Origin: Lutibacter maritimus
GTDB lineage: Bacteria; Bacteroidota; Bacteroidia; Flavobacteriales; Flavobacteriaceae
DNA length: 64,000 bases
NCBI RefSeq assembly: GCF_900116115.1
Contig: NZ_FOZP01000005.1
Location: 232,921-296,920 of the forward strand
Direction of reading: 5' to 3'
Part shown: positions 16,623-26,221 of the stretch, piece by piece
Layout: every line of letters starts with the position of its first letter
Position numbering within the stretch: position 1 is the stretch's first letter
Translations under genes and position numbers: made by a program
The notes under the pieces: model-generated
What the model was told of the DNA's origin: nothing
What the model saw: only the letters and a program-made list of their open reading frames with translations
The model's database searches: none

Positions 16623-18014
16623 ATGAAACAATTAAAATTTGAAACCATTACAAAACACCAATTGGCTGATACCGTAACTCCTGTTGGTATGTATTCTAAA
16701 ATTAGAGATAAATACGCCAATAGTTTGCTGTTAGAAAGTTCAGATTATCACAGCAAAGAAGAAAGTTATACGTTTATTTGTATAGAGCCAATTGTAACTT
16801 TAAAAGCTGATGACAATAAATTTTCATATAGTTATAAAAATAATGTAGTTGACGTAAAAGAAATCAATAAAAATTTTTATAATATTTTTGAAAGTTACAG
16901 CAAAACTATTGAAGTAAATTGTGATGAATCGGTTAAATCATTTAATGGTTTTTATGGCTATATTTCCTACAATTCTGTTCAGTATTTTGAAACAATTAAA
17001 TTAAAATCTGCAAAAGCTTCATCTGAAATACCTGACTTACAATTCAGTTTTTTTAGGTTTGTAATTGCAATTAATCATTTTAATAATGAATTAATTTTAA
17101 TTGAAAATATTGAAAAAGGAGCGAAGTCTAGAATTCAAGAAATTGAAACCTTAATAAATGTACAAACCTATGGTTTATATAAATTTGAATCTTTAGGAAA
17201 AGAATCTTCAAATTGTACCGATAACGAATTTAAAAATAATGTTGCAAACGCAAAAAAACATTGTAAACGTGGCGATGTTTTTCAATTAGTTCTATCGCGT
17301 CAATTTCAGCAAAAATATACAGGTGATGAATTTAATGTTTACAGAGCTTTACGCTCCATCAATCCATCACCATATTTATTTTATTTCGATTATGGAAGTT
17401 TTAAACTCATGGGATCTTCACCAGAAGCACAAATAAAAATTACTGAAGATAAAGCTATAATAAACCCAATTGCAGGAACTTTTAGAAGAACAGGTGATAT
17501 AACTTCTGATATTGCTTTAGGAGAAAAATTATCAAAAGATAAAAAGGAAAATGCAGAACACGTAATGTTAGTAGATTTGGCAAGAAACGATTTAAGTAAA
17601 CACGCCAGTAATGTAACCGTTGAGGTTTTTAAAGAAGTACAATATTTTAGTCACGTAATTCATTTAGTATCAACAGTTCAAGGAAAACCAAAAGGCAAAG
17701 CTATTGAAATTGTTGGTGATACTTTTCCTGCGGGAACTTTAAGTGGAGCTCCAAAGTATAAAGCAATGGAATTAATAGATACATATGAAAATCAAACAAG
17801 AGGTTTTTATGGCGGTGCAGTCGGTTTTATTGGGCTAAATAACACGGTAAATTTAGCCATTGCCATTCGTTCTTTTGTAAGTAAAAATAACACATTATTT
17901 TACCAAGCTGGTGCAGGAATTGTAATCAATTCAACTGAAGAAGGAGAATTGCAAGAAGTAAATAATAAACTTGCGGCATTAAAAAATGCATTAACATTAG
18001 CTGAAAAAATTTAA
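16623..18014 (+). CDS. trpE: Anthranilate synthase component I
   Basis: This 463-residue protein makes anthranilate from chorismate with glutamine-derived ammonia supplied by TrpG. The N-terminal domain holds the LLES motif (SLLLESSDYHSKEESYTFIC, about residues 36-55), which in TrpE binds tryptophan, so feedback inhibition is likely. The catalytic domain (about 195-460) shows DVFQLVLSRQF, INPIAGTFRRTGD, LVDLARNDLSKHASNVTVE and FPAGTLSGAPKYKAMELI. It is the first gene of trpEGDCFBA, 14 bp after the attenuator T-run. Confidence 0.97.
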   Translation: MKQLKFETITKHQLADTVTPVGMYSKIRDKYANSLLLESSDYHSKEESYTFICIEPIVTLKADDNKFSYSYKNNVVDVKEINKNFYNIFESYSKTIEVNCDESVKSFNGFYGYISYNSVQYFETIKLKSAKASSEIPDLQFSFFRFVIAINHFNNELILIENIEKGAKSRIQEIETLINVQTYGLYKFESLGKESSNCTDNEFKNNVANAKKHCKRGDVFQLVLSRQFQQKYTGDEFNVYRALRSINPSPYLFYFDYGSFKLMGSSPEAQIKITEDKAIINPIAGTFRRTGDITSDIALGEKLSKDKKENAEHVMLVDLARNDLSKHASNVTVEVFKEVQYFSHVIHLVSTVQGKPKGKAIEIVGDTFPAGTLSGAPKYKAMELIDTYENQTRGFYGGAVGFIGLNNTVNLAIAIRSFVSKNNTLFYQAGAGIVINSTEEGELQEVNNKLAALKNALTLAEKI

Positions 18015-18017
18015 ATC

Positions 18018-18593
18018 ATGAAAATATTAATATTAGATAATTACGATTCATTTACTTACAATCTTGTTCATATGGTTGAAGATATAACAGGAGCATGTCC
18101 AGCAGTTTTTAGAAATGATGAAATTTCATTAGAAGCAATAAATGAATACGATTTAATTATTTTATCTCCAGGTCCAGGAATACCAGATGAAGCTGGAATT
18201 TTAAAAGAAACAATTAGAACTTATGCAGGTAAAAAACCAATTTTTGGAGTGTGTTTAGGTTTACAAGCAATTACAGAAGTATTTGGTGGAAGTTTACAAA
18301 ATTTAGATTCCGTTTTTCATGGTGTGGCAACAAAAATGACTGTTACAAATTTTGATGCGGTAATTTTTAAAAATATTCCAACAGAATTTGAAGCTGGGCG
18401 TTATCATTCTTGGATTGCAGCTACACATGATTTTCCAAAAGAATTAGAAATTACATCGGTTGATGAGTTTGGCGATATAATGTCGCTTCAACATAAAGTT
18501 CACAATATTAGTGCAGTACAATTTCATCCTGAATCTATTTTAACTCCATTAGGCGAGCAAATGGTGCGTAATTTTATAGAAGCAAATAAATAG
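18018..18593 (+). CDS. trpG: Anthranilate synthase component II (glutamine amidotransferase)
   Basis: This 191-residue class-I glutamine amidotransferase has ILDNYDSFTYNLVH at the start, the oxyanion segment LSPGPGIPDEAG, the nucleophile in GVCLGLQAI (Cys at about residue 79) and the His-Glu pair in VQFHPESILTPLG (about 169-181). It starts 3 bp after trpE. As in many bacteria, the same subunit could also serve aminodeoxychorismate synthase; the context favours Trp synthesis. Confidence 0.96.
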   Translation: MKILILDNYDSFTYNLVHMVEDITGACPAVFRNDEISLEAINEYDLIILSPGPGIPDEAGILKETIRTYAGKKPIFGVCLGLQAITEVFGGSLQNLDSVFHGVATKMTVTNFDAVIFKNIPTEFEAGRYHSWIAATHDFPKELEITSVDEFGDIMSLQHKVHNISAVQFHPESILTPLGEQMVRNFIEANK

Positions 18594-18600
18594 AACAACT

Positions 18601-19587
18601 ATGAAAATTATTTTAAATAAATTATTTGAACAAAAACAATTATCAAAAAAAGAAGCAAAAACTGTTTTAATTGATATTGCAAATAATACATATAATACCG
18701 CGCATTTAGCATCTTTTTTAACAGTTTTTATGATGCGACCAATTTCAGTAAATGAACTTGCAGGTTTTAGAGAGGCATTGTTAGAATTGGCTGTAAAAGT
18801 TGATTTATCAGATTTTAATACCATTGATTTATGTGGAACAGGTGGTGATGGGAAGGATACGTTTAACATATCAACATTAACATCTTTTGTTGTTGCTGGT
18901 GCAGGTTATAAAGTTGCAAAACACGGAAACTATAGTGCTTCATCGGTAAGCGGTTCTTCAAATATGTTAGAATATTTAGGTTATAAATTCACCAACAATC
19001 AAGATGTTTTAAAATCACAAATAGAAAAAGCAAATATTTGTTTTTTACACGCTCCTTTATTTCATCCTGCAATGAAAGCAGTTGGTCCTGTTAGAAAAGA
19101 TTTAGGTATCAGAACATTTTTTAATATGTTAGGTCCAATTGTAAACCCAAGTCATCCACAAAATCAATTAGTTGGCGTATTTAATTTAGAAGTTGCCAGA
19201 ATTTATAATTATTTATTACAAGAAACAAAACAAAACTATGGAATTGTACATAGCTTTGATGGCTATGATGAAATTTCTTTAACAAGTGGTTTCAAATTAT
19301 TTACTAAAAACAACGAAGAACAAATTACACCAGAAGATTTAGGTTTAAAAAGATTAAAACAGTCAGAAATTTTTGGTGGAAATTCTGTAGAAGAATCTGC
19401 AAAAATATTCATCTCAATTATTGAAGGAAAAGGTACTGATGCTCAAAACAATGTAGTTTTAGCAAATGCAGCATTTGCCTTAAAAACGTTTGATGCTAAC
19501 AAATCTTTTGAAACCTCATTTGAAGAAGCAAAAGCATCATTATTTGGATTAAAAGCAAAAGAAAGTTTAACTAAATTAGTAAGTTAA
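18601..19587 (+). CDS. trpD: Anthranilate phosphoribosyltransferase
   Basis: This 328-residue protein transfers the phosphoribosyl group from PRPP to anthranilate. Key motifs are DLCGTGGDGKDTFNIST (about residues 77-93, PRPP/Mg binding), KHGNYSASSVSGSSNMLEYLGY (about 106-127), FFNMLGPIVNPSHPQNQLVGVF (about 173-194) and the C-terminal NAAFAL. The length is normal. It is not fused to trpG, unlike in enterobacteria. It begins 7 bp after trpG. Confidence 0.97.
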   Translation: MKIILNKLFEQKQLSKKEAKTVLIDIANNTYNTAHLASFLTVFMMRPISVNELAGFREALLELAVKVDLSDFNTIDLCGTGGDGKDTFNISTLTSFVVAGAGYKVAKHGNYSASSVSGSSNMLEYLGYKFTNNQDVLKSQIEKANICFLHAPLFHPAMKAVGPVRKDLGIRTFFNMLGPIVNPSHPQNQLVGVFNLEVARIYNYLLQETKQNYGIVHSFDGYDEISLTSGFKLFTKNNEEQITPEDLGLKRLKQSEIFGGNSVEESAKIFISIIEGKGTDAQNNVVLANAAFALKTFDANKSFETSFEEAKASLFGLKAKESLTKLVS

Positions 19588-19590
19588 AAA

Positions 19591-20376
19591 ATGAACGTTT
19601 TAGATAAAATTATAGCACATAAAAAGAAAGAAATTACGCAACTGAAAAGAGAAGTTTTGGTTGAAAAATTGGTAAAAAGCCCAGGCTTTAATAGAACACC
19701 AATATCATTAAAAAAATCACTAACTGTAAATGGGTCCACAGGAATTATTGCCGAATTCAAACGTCAATCTCCTTCCAAAGGTATAATTAATGATAAAGTT
19801 TCAGTTGTTGATGTTACACAAGGTTACTTAGATGCCAATGTTGCAGCACAATCAATTTTAACTGACACACATTTTTTTGGCGGCACTATTTTAGATGTGA
19901 TTCAAGCTCGTGCAGTAAATGATATAACTCCAATTTTAAGAAAAGATTTTATTGTTGATGGTTTTCAAATTGTTGAAGCTAAGGCAATTGGCGCGGATGT
20001 AATTTTGTTAATTGCAGCTTGTTTAACCAAAGAAGAATTGAAAAATTATGGAAAATTAGCTGAAGATTTAGGCTTAGATGTGTTGTATGAAGTACATAGT
20101 AAAGAAGAATTAGATAAAATTGATTTAGACCATAAAATTATTGGAATCAACAATCGTAATTTAAAAACTTTTGAAGTTGATTTAGAACATTCAATAGAAT
20201 TAGCGAGTCAAATTCCAAGTAGCTGTATAAAAGTTTCTGAAAGTGGTATTTCCGATCCAAGAATTATTACAGGTTTAAAAGAATATGGATTTCAAGGGTT
20301 TTTAATTGGTGAAAATTTTATGAAAACTGAAGATCCTGGATATGCTTGTCAAGAATTTATTTCTCAAATTAGATAA
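19591..20376 (+). CDS. trpC: Indole-3-glycerol-phosphate synthase
   Basis: This 261-residue TIM-barrel protein closes the indole ring from CdRP. It shows the N-terminal LDKIIAHKKKEITQLKR, IIAEFKRQSPSKGIIN with the catalytic Glu/Lys (about residues 52-67), LRKDFIVDGFQIVEAKAIGADVILLIAA (about 116-143), IIGINNRNLKTFEVDLEHS and VSESGISDPR. It is separate from trpF, as in most Bacteroidota. It begins 3 bp after trpD. Confidence 0.97.
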   Translation: MNVLDKIIAHKKKEITQLKREVLVEKLVKSPGFNRTPISLKKSLTVNGSTGIIAEFKRQSPSKGIINDKVSVVDVTQGYLDANVAAQSILTDTHFFGGTILDVIQARAVNDITPILRKDFIVDGFQIVEAKAIGADVILLIAACLTKEELKNYGKLAEDLGLDVLYEVHSKEELDKIDLDHKIIGINNRNLKTFEVDLEHSIELASQIPSSCIKVSESGISDPRIITGLKEYGFQGFLIGENFMKTEDPGYACQEFISQIR

Positions 20377-20378
20377 AA

Positions 20379-21020
20379 ATGAAAATTAAAGTTTGTGGAA
20401 TGCGAGAATCAGAAAATCTTCAAAGTTTGATAGCTTTGGAACCAGATTTTATTGGTTTTATTTTTTATGATAAATCTAAGCGATTTGTGAATGATTTTCC
20501 TCAAGTAGAGATTCCGCTGTACATAAAAAAAGTAGGTGTTTTTGTGAATGAAACTACCGAAAATATTTTAAAAACGGTAAGTGCATATAATTTAGATTAT
20601 GTGCAATTACACGGTGATGAATCACCTGAGTTTTGTTTGCAATTAGCAAAAAGTCAACAAGTTAATAATGGTTTTATGGAATCATTTCAGTTGGGCGTTA
20701 TCAAAGCTTTTTCTGTTGATGAAAGTTTCGATTTTTCAAAAACTGTACAATTTGAACAAAGTTGCGATTATTTTATTTTTGATACCAAAGGAAAAGATTA
20801 TGGTGGAAATGGAGTAAAATTTAATTGGGAAATACTTAAAAATTATAATGGAAAAACGCCTTTTTTATTGAGTGGAGGAATTTCTAAAATTGATAGCGCT
20901 GAAATTGTTAAAATAAAACACAAAGCTTTTGCTGGAGTTGATATAAATAGTGGTTTTGAATTAGAACCAGGACTAAAAAACATAGATGATATTAAAGAAT
21001 TTAAACAAAATTTATTATGA
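20379..21020 (+). CDS. trpF: Phosphoribosylanthranilate isomerase
   Basis: This 213-residue TIM-barrel protein performs the Amadori rearrangement of PRA to CdRP. It starts with the diagnostic KVCGMRE (catalytic Cys near residue 6), followed by [42 protein letters not shown] with the catalytic Asp (near 130), and [13 protein letters not shown] and [12 protein letters not shown] at the C-terminus. It lies 2 bp after trpC and overlaps trpB by four bases (ATGA at 21017-21020). Confidence 0.97.
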   Translation: MKIKVCGMRESENLQSLIALEPDFIGFIFYDKSKRFVNDFPQVEIPLYIKKVGVFVNETTENILKTVSAYNLDYVQLHGDESPEFCLQLAKSQQVNNGFMESFQLGVIKAFSVDESFDFSKTVQFEQSCDYFIFDTKGKDYGGNGVKFNWEILKNYNGKTPFLLSGGISKIDSAEIVKIKHKAFAGVDINSGFELEPGLKNIDDIKEFKQNLL

Positions 21021-22198
21021 ATTATTTTGTAGATGAAAATGGATATTATGGTGATTTTGGTGGAGCTTACATCCCTGAAATGCTATATCCAAATGTTGAA
21101 GAATTGCGTCTTAAATATGTAGAAATTATGCAAGAACCTTCTTTTCAAAAAGAGTTTCAAAACTTGCTAAAAGAATATGTTGGAAGACCAACACCATTGT
21201 ATTTTGCGAAAAGATTATCAGAAAAGTATAACACCAAAATTTATTTAAAACGAGAAGATCTTTGTCATACAGGTGCCCATAAAGTGAATAATACTATTGG
21301 ACAAATTTTAATGGCAAAGCGTTTAGGTAAAAACAGAATTATTGCGGAAACAGGAGCAGGGCAACATGGTGTTGCAACGGCTACAGTTTGTGCTTTAATG
21401 GGTTTAGAATGTATTGTCTATATGGGCGAAATTGATATTGCGCGTCAGGCGCCAAATGTTGCTCGTATGAAAATGTTAGGAGCAACTGTTGTTCCTGCAT
21501 TATCAGGTAGTAGAACGTTAAAAGACGCTACTAATGAGGCAATTAGAGATTGGATAAACAATCCTGTTGATACGCATTATATTATTGGTTCCGTTGTTGG
21601 CCCGCATCCATATCCAGATATGGTGGCGCGTTTTCAATCAGTAATTTCAGAAGAAATTAGAAAACAATTAAAAGAAAAGGAAGGTTCAGAAAATCCAGAT
21701 TATGTAATTGCTTGTGTAGGTGGAGGAAGTAATGCTGCAGGAGCATTTTATCATTTTTTAGATGAAGAAAATGTAAAATTAATTGCTGTTGAAGCAGCAG
21801 GTTTGGGCGTAAATTCTGGTGAGAGTGCCGCAACTAGTGTATTAGGAAATGAAGGAATTATTCATGGAAGTAAAACGTTGTTGATGCAAACTAAAGACGG
21901 ACAAATTACAGAGCCTTATTCAATTTCTGCCGGATTGGATTATCCTGGAGTTGGACCTTTACACGCACATTTATGCAAATCTAAACGCGCTGAATTTATT
22001 GCTATTACAGACGATGAAGCAATGGAAGCTGGGTTAGAATTGTGTAAGTTAGAAGGAATTATTCCAGCCATTGAAAGTTCACACGCATTGGCTGTTTTTA
22101 AATCAAAAAAGTTTAAGGAAAATGATATTGTAATTCTAAACTTATCAGGTAGAGGTGACAAAGATTTAGATACATATATTAAATATTTTAAGTTGTAA
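21017..22198 (+). CDS. trpB: Tryptophan synthase beta chain
   Basis: This 393-residue PLP enzyme condenses indole and serine. The PLP lysine lies in [13 protein letters not shown] (about residue 83-95). Other landmarks are [14 protein letters not shown], the glycine-rich phosphate-binding [15 protein letters not shown] (about 229-243), [14 protein letters not shown] and the C-terminal [17 protein letters not shown]. It is the classical TrpB1 type with the segments needed for contact with the alpha subunit. Translation is probably coupled to trpF through the ATGA overlap. Confidence 0.98.
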   Translation: MNYFVDENGYYGDFGGAYIPEMLYPNVEELRLKYVEIMQEPSFQKEFQNLLKEYVGRPTPLYFAKRLSEKYNTKIYLKREDLCHTGAHKVNNTIGQILMAKRLGKNRIIAETGAGQHGVATATVCALMGLECIVYMGEIDIARQAPNVARMKMLGATVVPALSGSRTLKDATNEAIRDWINNPVDTHYIIGSVVGPHPYPDMVARFQSVISEEIRKQLKEKEGSENPDYVIACVGGGSNAAGAFYHFLDEENVKLIAVEAAGLGVNSGESAATSVLGNEGIIHGSKTLLMQTKDGQITEPYSISAGLDYPGVGPLHAHLCKSKRAEFIAITDDEAMEAGLELCKLEGIIPAIESSHALAVFKSKKFKENDIVILNLSGRGDKDLDTYIKYFKL

Positions 22199-22202
22199 AA
22201 AA

Positions 22203-22970
22203 ATGAACAGAATAAATTTAAAATTACAAGAAAATAAAAAGCTGTTATCTGTTTATTTTACAGCAGGTTATCCAAAATTAACTGACACAGTTTCTATTTT
22301 AGAAAAATTAGAAAAAAGTGGCATTGATATGATAGAAATTGGATTGCCTTTTAGTGACCCTTTAGCTGATGGACCAACAATTCAGGCAAGTTCAACTACG
22401 GCTTTAAATAACGGAATGACAACATCTGTTTTGTTTCATCAATTAAAAGATATTAGAAATACAGTATCTATTCCGTTAATAATTATGGGATATTTTAACC
22501 CAATGATGCAATATGGAATTGAAAAATTCTGTAAAAAATGTGCTGAAATTGGCATTGATGGATTAATTATTCCCGATTTGCCAGTAAAAGAATACAATGA
22601 TAATTATAAAACCATTTTTGAAAAATATGGTTTAATAAATGTGTTTTTAATTACACCTCAAACTTCAGAGGAACGTATAAAATTTATTGATGAAATATCA
22701 AACGGATTTATTTATATGGTAAGTTCTGCAAGTGTTACAGGTTCAAAAAATAGTTTTGGTGCTGTTCAAAATGAATATTTTGAACGTATTTCAGTAATGA
22801 ATTTAAAAGCGCCGCAAATTATTGGTTTTGGAATTTCAAACGCTGAAACATTTCAACAAGCTACAAAATATGCAAAAGGAGCTATAATTGGTTCGGCATT
22901 TGTAAAACACTTGTCTGAAAATGGTACAAATAACATTGATAAGTTTGTGAGTTCTATTTTAGATTCATAA
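22203..22970 (+). CDS. trpA: Tryptophan synthase alpha chain
   Basis: This 255-residue TIM-barrel protein cleaves indole-3-glycerol phosphate to indole and G3P. It shows SVYFTAGYPKLTDT, the catalytic Glu in MIEIGLPFSDPLADGPTIQ (about residue 46), the catalytic Asp in DGLIIPDLPVKEY (about 123), YMVSSASVTG and GFGISNAETFQQ. It begins 4 bp after trpB and ends the trp pathway genes. The operon continues at least physically to a CDGSH gene. Confidence 0.97.
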   Translation: MNRINLKLQENKKLLSVYFTAGYPKLTDTVSILEKLEKSGIDMIEIGLPFSDPLADGPTIQASSTTALNNGMTTSVLFHQLKDIRNTVSIPLIIMGYFNPMMQYGIEKFCKKCAEIGIDGLIIPDLPVKEYNDNYKTIFEKYGLINVFLITPQTSEERIKFIDEISNGFIYMVSSASVTGSKNSFGAVQNEYFERISVMNLKAPQIIGFGISNAETFQQATKYAKGAIIGSAFVKHLSENGTNNIDKFVSSILDS

Positions 22971-22998
22971 CTTTAAAATATATCTAAAAAAATTAAAA

Positions 22999-23232
22999 AT
23001 GGAATTACCTAAAAGAGCTGGAGATAATCCTTTGGCAGTAATATTAGAAGAAGGAAAAAAGTATGCTTGGTGTACTTGTGGTTTATCTGAAAGTCAGCCT
23101 TTTTGCGATGGACAACACAAGGGAAAAGGAATGGCTCCTCAAGTTTTTATAGCCGAAAAGTCTGAAACAAAACATTTATGTACGTGTAAAGCTACTAAAA
23201 ATGGACCTTTTTGCGATGGTTCACATAAATAG
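22999..23232 (+). CDS. Double-CDGSH iron-sulfur protein
   Basis: This 77-residue protein carries two CDGSH motifs: CTCGLSESQPFCDGQHKG (about residues 31-48) and CTCKATKNGPFCDGSHK (about 61-77). Each has the Cys3-His1 ligand set for a [2Fe-2S] cluster. The first has Gln where Ser/Ala/Thr is usual before the ligand His. The arrangement resembles monomeric double-CDGSH proteins such as human CISD3. It lies 28 bp after trpA in the same direction with no terminator between, so it may be read through from the trp promoter. Role unknown; redox or Fe-S transfer is inferred. Confidence 0.9.
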   Translation: MELPKRAGDNPLAVILEEGKKYAWCTCGLSESQPFCDGQHKGKGMAPQVFIAEKSETKHLCTCKATKNGPFCDGSHK

Positions 23233-23889
23233 TTAAAAGAATTTTTTATACTGTAAAACCCTAAAGTCAAATGTGTTGAAGTTAGGGTTTTGTTTTTTTA
23301 ATAGTTTATATTCGGGATTACTTCCAACGGCTCTGTTTGCAGTTCCAGTTGGAGCAGTTAAAGAAACTACTTCAATAATTCTGTTAGTATCAATTTTAAA
23401 ATGATGAATTTTTGGCGTATCTAATGAAATTGGTTTTAATGGAATGTTATGCTCTTTTAATAGTTTTCTTAAATGATATTCTGGACCATTTTTACTGTTT
23501 CCTCCAGTTAATAATAAAGTTTTGATTGTTTTGTATTGATTTACATAAAAAAGTAAATCTCTCAATTCAATATTTTCCATTCCTAAATCTGATGCATCTA
23601 ATTTTTTTCTTTCACAAGATTCAACAATGTCACAAATACCAATTTTATATTGTATTAAAAAATTCTTTCGTTGTTCAATGGCAAATTGGGTAGTTTCAAA
23701 ATGTAAATTCAAAGAAAATATTTCATTTAAAATTTTCCATAATTGTCCATCAATACTTCCATAGCAAAAATCAACATCGCCTGGTTTTAAATTTCCTAAT
23801 GAAAATCTGGGAGGAGGTAAAGTGCCTACAATTAATTTTGTAGCGTTTTTTGGAATAAATGGTTTGTAAGGATGTTTATGAAAAATCAT
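23233..23889 (-). CDS. Uracil-DNA-glycosylase-superfamily-like protein
   Basis: The start at ATG 23889 gives 218 residues (MIFHKHPYKPFIP). A longer frame to 23949 adds 20 hydrophobic residues and runs towards the divergent promoter, so I reject it. The UDG-fold motifs are KLIVGTLPPPRFS (motif 1 region, about residues 19-31), DFCYGSIDGQLWKIL, TLLLTGGNSKNG, and LTAPTGTANRAVG near the C-terminus in place of the usual H-PSP motif. It resembles the poorly characterised UDG families found in Bacteroidota; actual base specificity cannot be read. Its 3' end contains the terminator of the convergent trp transcript. Confidence 0.7.
   Translation of the reverse strand: MIFHKHPYKPFIPKNATKLIVGTLPPPRFSLGNLKPGDVDFCYGSIDGQLWKILNEIFSLNLHFETTQFAIEQRKNFLIQYKIGICDIVESCERKKLDASDLGMENIELRDLLFYVNQYKTIKTLLLTGGNSKNGPEYHLRKLLKEHNIPLKPISLDTPKIHHFKIDTNRIIEVVSLTAPTGTANRAVGSNPEYKLLKKQNPNFNTFDFRVLQYKKFF
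23255..23298 (+). terminator. Terminator at the end of the trp/CDGSH transcript
   Basis: AAAACCCTAA (23255-23264) pairs with TTAGGGTTTT (23282-23291), and GTTTTTTT follows. It lies 22 bp past the CDGSH stop and inside the 3' coding end of the convergent UDG-like gene. Confidence 0.75.
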
Positions 23890-23940
23890 AATTACTTTTA
23901 TAGATAGATTGGATAAAACTACTAATAAAAATTTTAATAG

Positions 23941-23970
23941 TTGTTTCAAAAAAAATACTGCGTAAATTTG
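23941..23970 (+). promoter_or_regulatory. Promoter of the FUSC-family gene
   Basis: TTG (23941-23943), 19 bp, then TAAATTTG (23963-23970) is a near-ideal Bacteroidota promoter. The start codon at 23985 follows after 14 bp. Confidence 0.7.
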
Positions 23971-23984
23971 CTACTTTATAAAAT

Positions 23985-26219
23985 ATGATGATAGAAAAAG
24001 TAAATCGATTTTTTAAAAGTTTAGATTTTTTAAAAGGTATTGTAATGGCAATTGCCATTTTAATTCCTGTTTTTATTAGTAAATATATTTTAAATGATAT
24101 TCATGTTGGTTTAAGCATTGCTTTAGGTGTTTTGTTTTGTGCACCAACGGATGTTCCTGGAAGTACAAAACACGTATTTTTTGGAATTTTAATTGCTTCT
24201 TTATTATCTTTTATTTTAACATTTTTATTTGGTTCAATTGCAACTGTATTTTGGCTATTGTTGCCAATTTTAGGTATTTCAGTATTTTCAGTATCGTATA
24301 TTGCAGTTTTTGGATTTAGAGCATCGCTGATTTCATTTGTTGGCCTTATGGCAATTATATTAAGTTTTACAAGAGATTATTCAAAAGAAAGTTTGTTGCA
24401 ACACGCAAGTTTAATTGCTTTAGGAGGTTTATGGTATTTGTTGTTAACATTTTTAAAGTTAAAATTGTTTCCAAAAATTCAAACCGATCAATTTTTTATT
24501 AAAACTATTGAAAAAACTGCAAATTATTTGAGAGTTAGAGCCGATTTATTAGTTTGTGAAACTGACAGAAATGAGTTATTTCAGAAATTATTTAACCTGC
24601 AATTTGAAATTAATGAACATCATGAAACATTAAGAGACATCATTTTAACTGCACAAAGTAAAAGTATGTTGTCTAACAAAGTAAGAAGGCAACAGTTACT
24701 TTTTACACAATTGGTAGATATTTTAGAATTAGCTGTCGCCAATCCTGTTGATTATGAAAAATTTGATTTGGTATTTGATAAGCATACAGAAATAATTGCT
24801 GATTTTCAAAAATTAATGTACGAAATAGCTAGTCATTTAGATCATATTTCTAGAGTTATAAGAAATGAAGAAACATTAAAAGACAACGTTGTAATTCCAA
24901 AAATCATAAAAAATATAGAACGTAATATCGATTTGTACAGAATTTTAATAACTATGCCAAAAGCAAGAGTTGGTACATTAATGTTATTGAATTTAAAAAA
25001 CTATCAGGAAAAACAAGTGCAAAATGTGATTTCTTTAGAGCGAATTTTAAATAATTACGCTACTAATGATAAAATTTTAAGCCATAAAGAAGCTACGCGT
25101 TTTTTAACTCCGCAAGATTACGACTTTAAAAAATTGACAGAGAATTTCACTTTTAGTTCTCCTATTTTTAAACATTCCTTACGTTTAGCCATAATTACAA
25201 TTATTGGTTTTGTTATTGGTAAACTGTTTTCAATGCAAAATCCGTATTGGATTTTATTAACAATTGCGGTAATAATGCGACCAAGTTTTGGGTTAACAAA
25301 AGCCCGATCTATCCATAGAGTTATAGGTACATTAATTGGTGCAACAATTGCCACAATTGTAATATTATTTACGCAAAATCCGTTAGTTTATGGAATAATT
25401 GCAACAATATCTTTGCCTTTAGCATTTTCGTTTATACAGTTAAATTATAGAAATGCAGCTGTGTTTATTACATTAAATGTTGTATTTACGTATGCTTTAT
25501 TTGAACCAAATATTTTGTCGGTTGTTCAATTTAGAATAATTGACACATTAATTGGTGCAACATTGGCTTTTTCAGCAACGTATTTTTTATGGCCTTCGTG
25601 GCAGTTTCAAAATATTCATGAATATTTTATAAGTGCAATAAAATCCAATCAATTATTTTTGAATGAAATTGCCACTTTTTATCATGTAAAAGGTGAAGTT
25701 TCTACAACATATAAAGTAAAAAGAAAAAAAGCTTTTTTAGATGTTGCAGAAATGAATGCTGCTTTTCAGCGATTAAGTCAAGATCCAAAATCTAAGCAAA
25801 TAGAACTTTCTACCATTTATGAAATTACAGTATTTAATAATACGTTTTTATCATCATTGGCGGCGCTTGGTGCTTATTTTAGAAATAATAAAACGTCCAT
25901 TGTTCCTAAAGAATTTGATGTTTATGTAGATAAAATATGTGGTAATATAAAAATTGCAATTGGCATATTAGAAGATACTGAAATATTGCATAAATCCACA
26001 GAAATATCTATTGAAGATGCCAAAATTTCTTATGAAAAAGCCTTTAATGAACTTTCTAATAAAAGAGATTATGAAATTGCACAAGGTGAAGAGCATTCCA
26101 TAAAAACAGGAAGTCAGTTAAAAGAAACACTTTTAGTTTCTGAGCAATTGAAATGGTTGTATAAACTTTCTGAGAACCTTATTGAGTCGGTTAAAAAATA
26201 TAAAAAAAATAGTTTGTAA
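23985..26219 (+). CDS. FUSC/YccS-family inner-membrane protein
   Basis: This 744-residue protein has two membrane blocks. An N-terminal set of about six segments (about residues 15-155) and a second set (about 390-545) flank a cytoplasmic helical region (about 160-385). A further cytoplasmic domain lies at the C-terminus. The second block starts with the FUSC signature SLRLAIITIIGFVIGKLFSMQNPYWILLTIAVIMRPSFG (about 398-436). The family includes E. coli YccS/YhfK and AaeB, proposed effluxers of aromatic or other acids. The substrate is unknown here. It has its own promoter and ends 2 bp from a convergent gene. Confidence 0.88.
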   Translation: MMIEKVNRFFKSLDFLKGIVMAIAILIPVFISKYILNDIHVGLSIALGVLFCAPTDVPGSTKHVFFGILIASLLSFILTFLFGSIATVFWLLLPILGISVFSVSYIAVFGFRASLISFVGLMAIILSFTRDYSKESLLQHASLIALGGLWYLLLTFLKLKLFPKIQTDQFFIKTIEKTANYLRVRADLLVCETDRNELFQKLFNLQFEINEHHETLRDIILTAQSKSMLSNKVRRQQLLFTQLVDILELAVANPVDYEKFDLVFDKHTEIIADFQKLMYEIASHLDHISRVIRNEETLKDNVVIPKIIKNIERNIDLYRILITMPKARVGTLMLLNLKNYQEKQVQNVISLERILNNYATNDKILSHKEATRFLTPQDYDFKKLTENFTFSSPIFKHSLRLAIITIIGFVIGKLFSMQNPYWILLTIAVIMRPSFGLTKARSIHRVIGTLIGATIATIVILFTQNPLVYGIIATISLPLAFSFIQLNYRNAAVFITLNVVFTYALFEPNILSVVQFRIIDTLIGATLAFSATYFLWPSWQFQNIHEYFISAIKSNQLFLNEIATFYHVKGEVSTTYKVKRKKAFLDVAEMNAAFQRLSQDPKSKQIELSTIYEITVFNNTFLSSLAALGAYFRNNKTSIVPKEFDVYVDKICGNIKIAIGILEDTEILHKSTEISIEDAKISYEKAFNELSNKRDYEIAQGEEHSIKTGSQLKETLLVSEQLKWLYKLSENLIESVKKYKKNSL

Positions 26220-26221
26220 GG

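Noticed and set aside
23890..23949. N-terminal extension of the UDG-like protein with a hydrophobic stretch
   Set aside because: The added residues reach the divergent promoter region and the protein family is soluble; the start at 23889 fits better.
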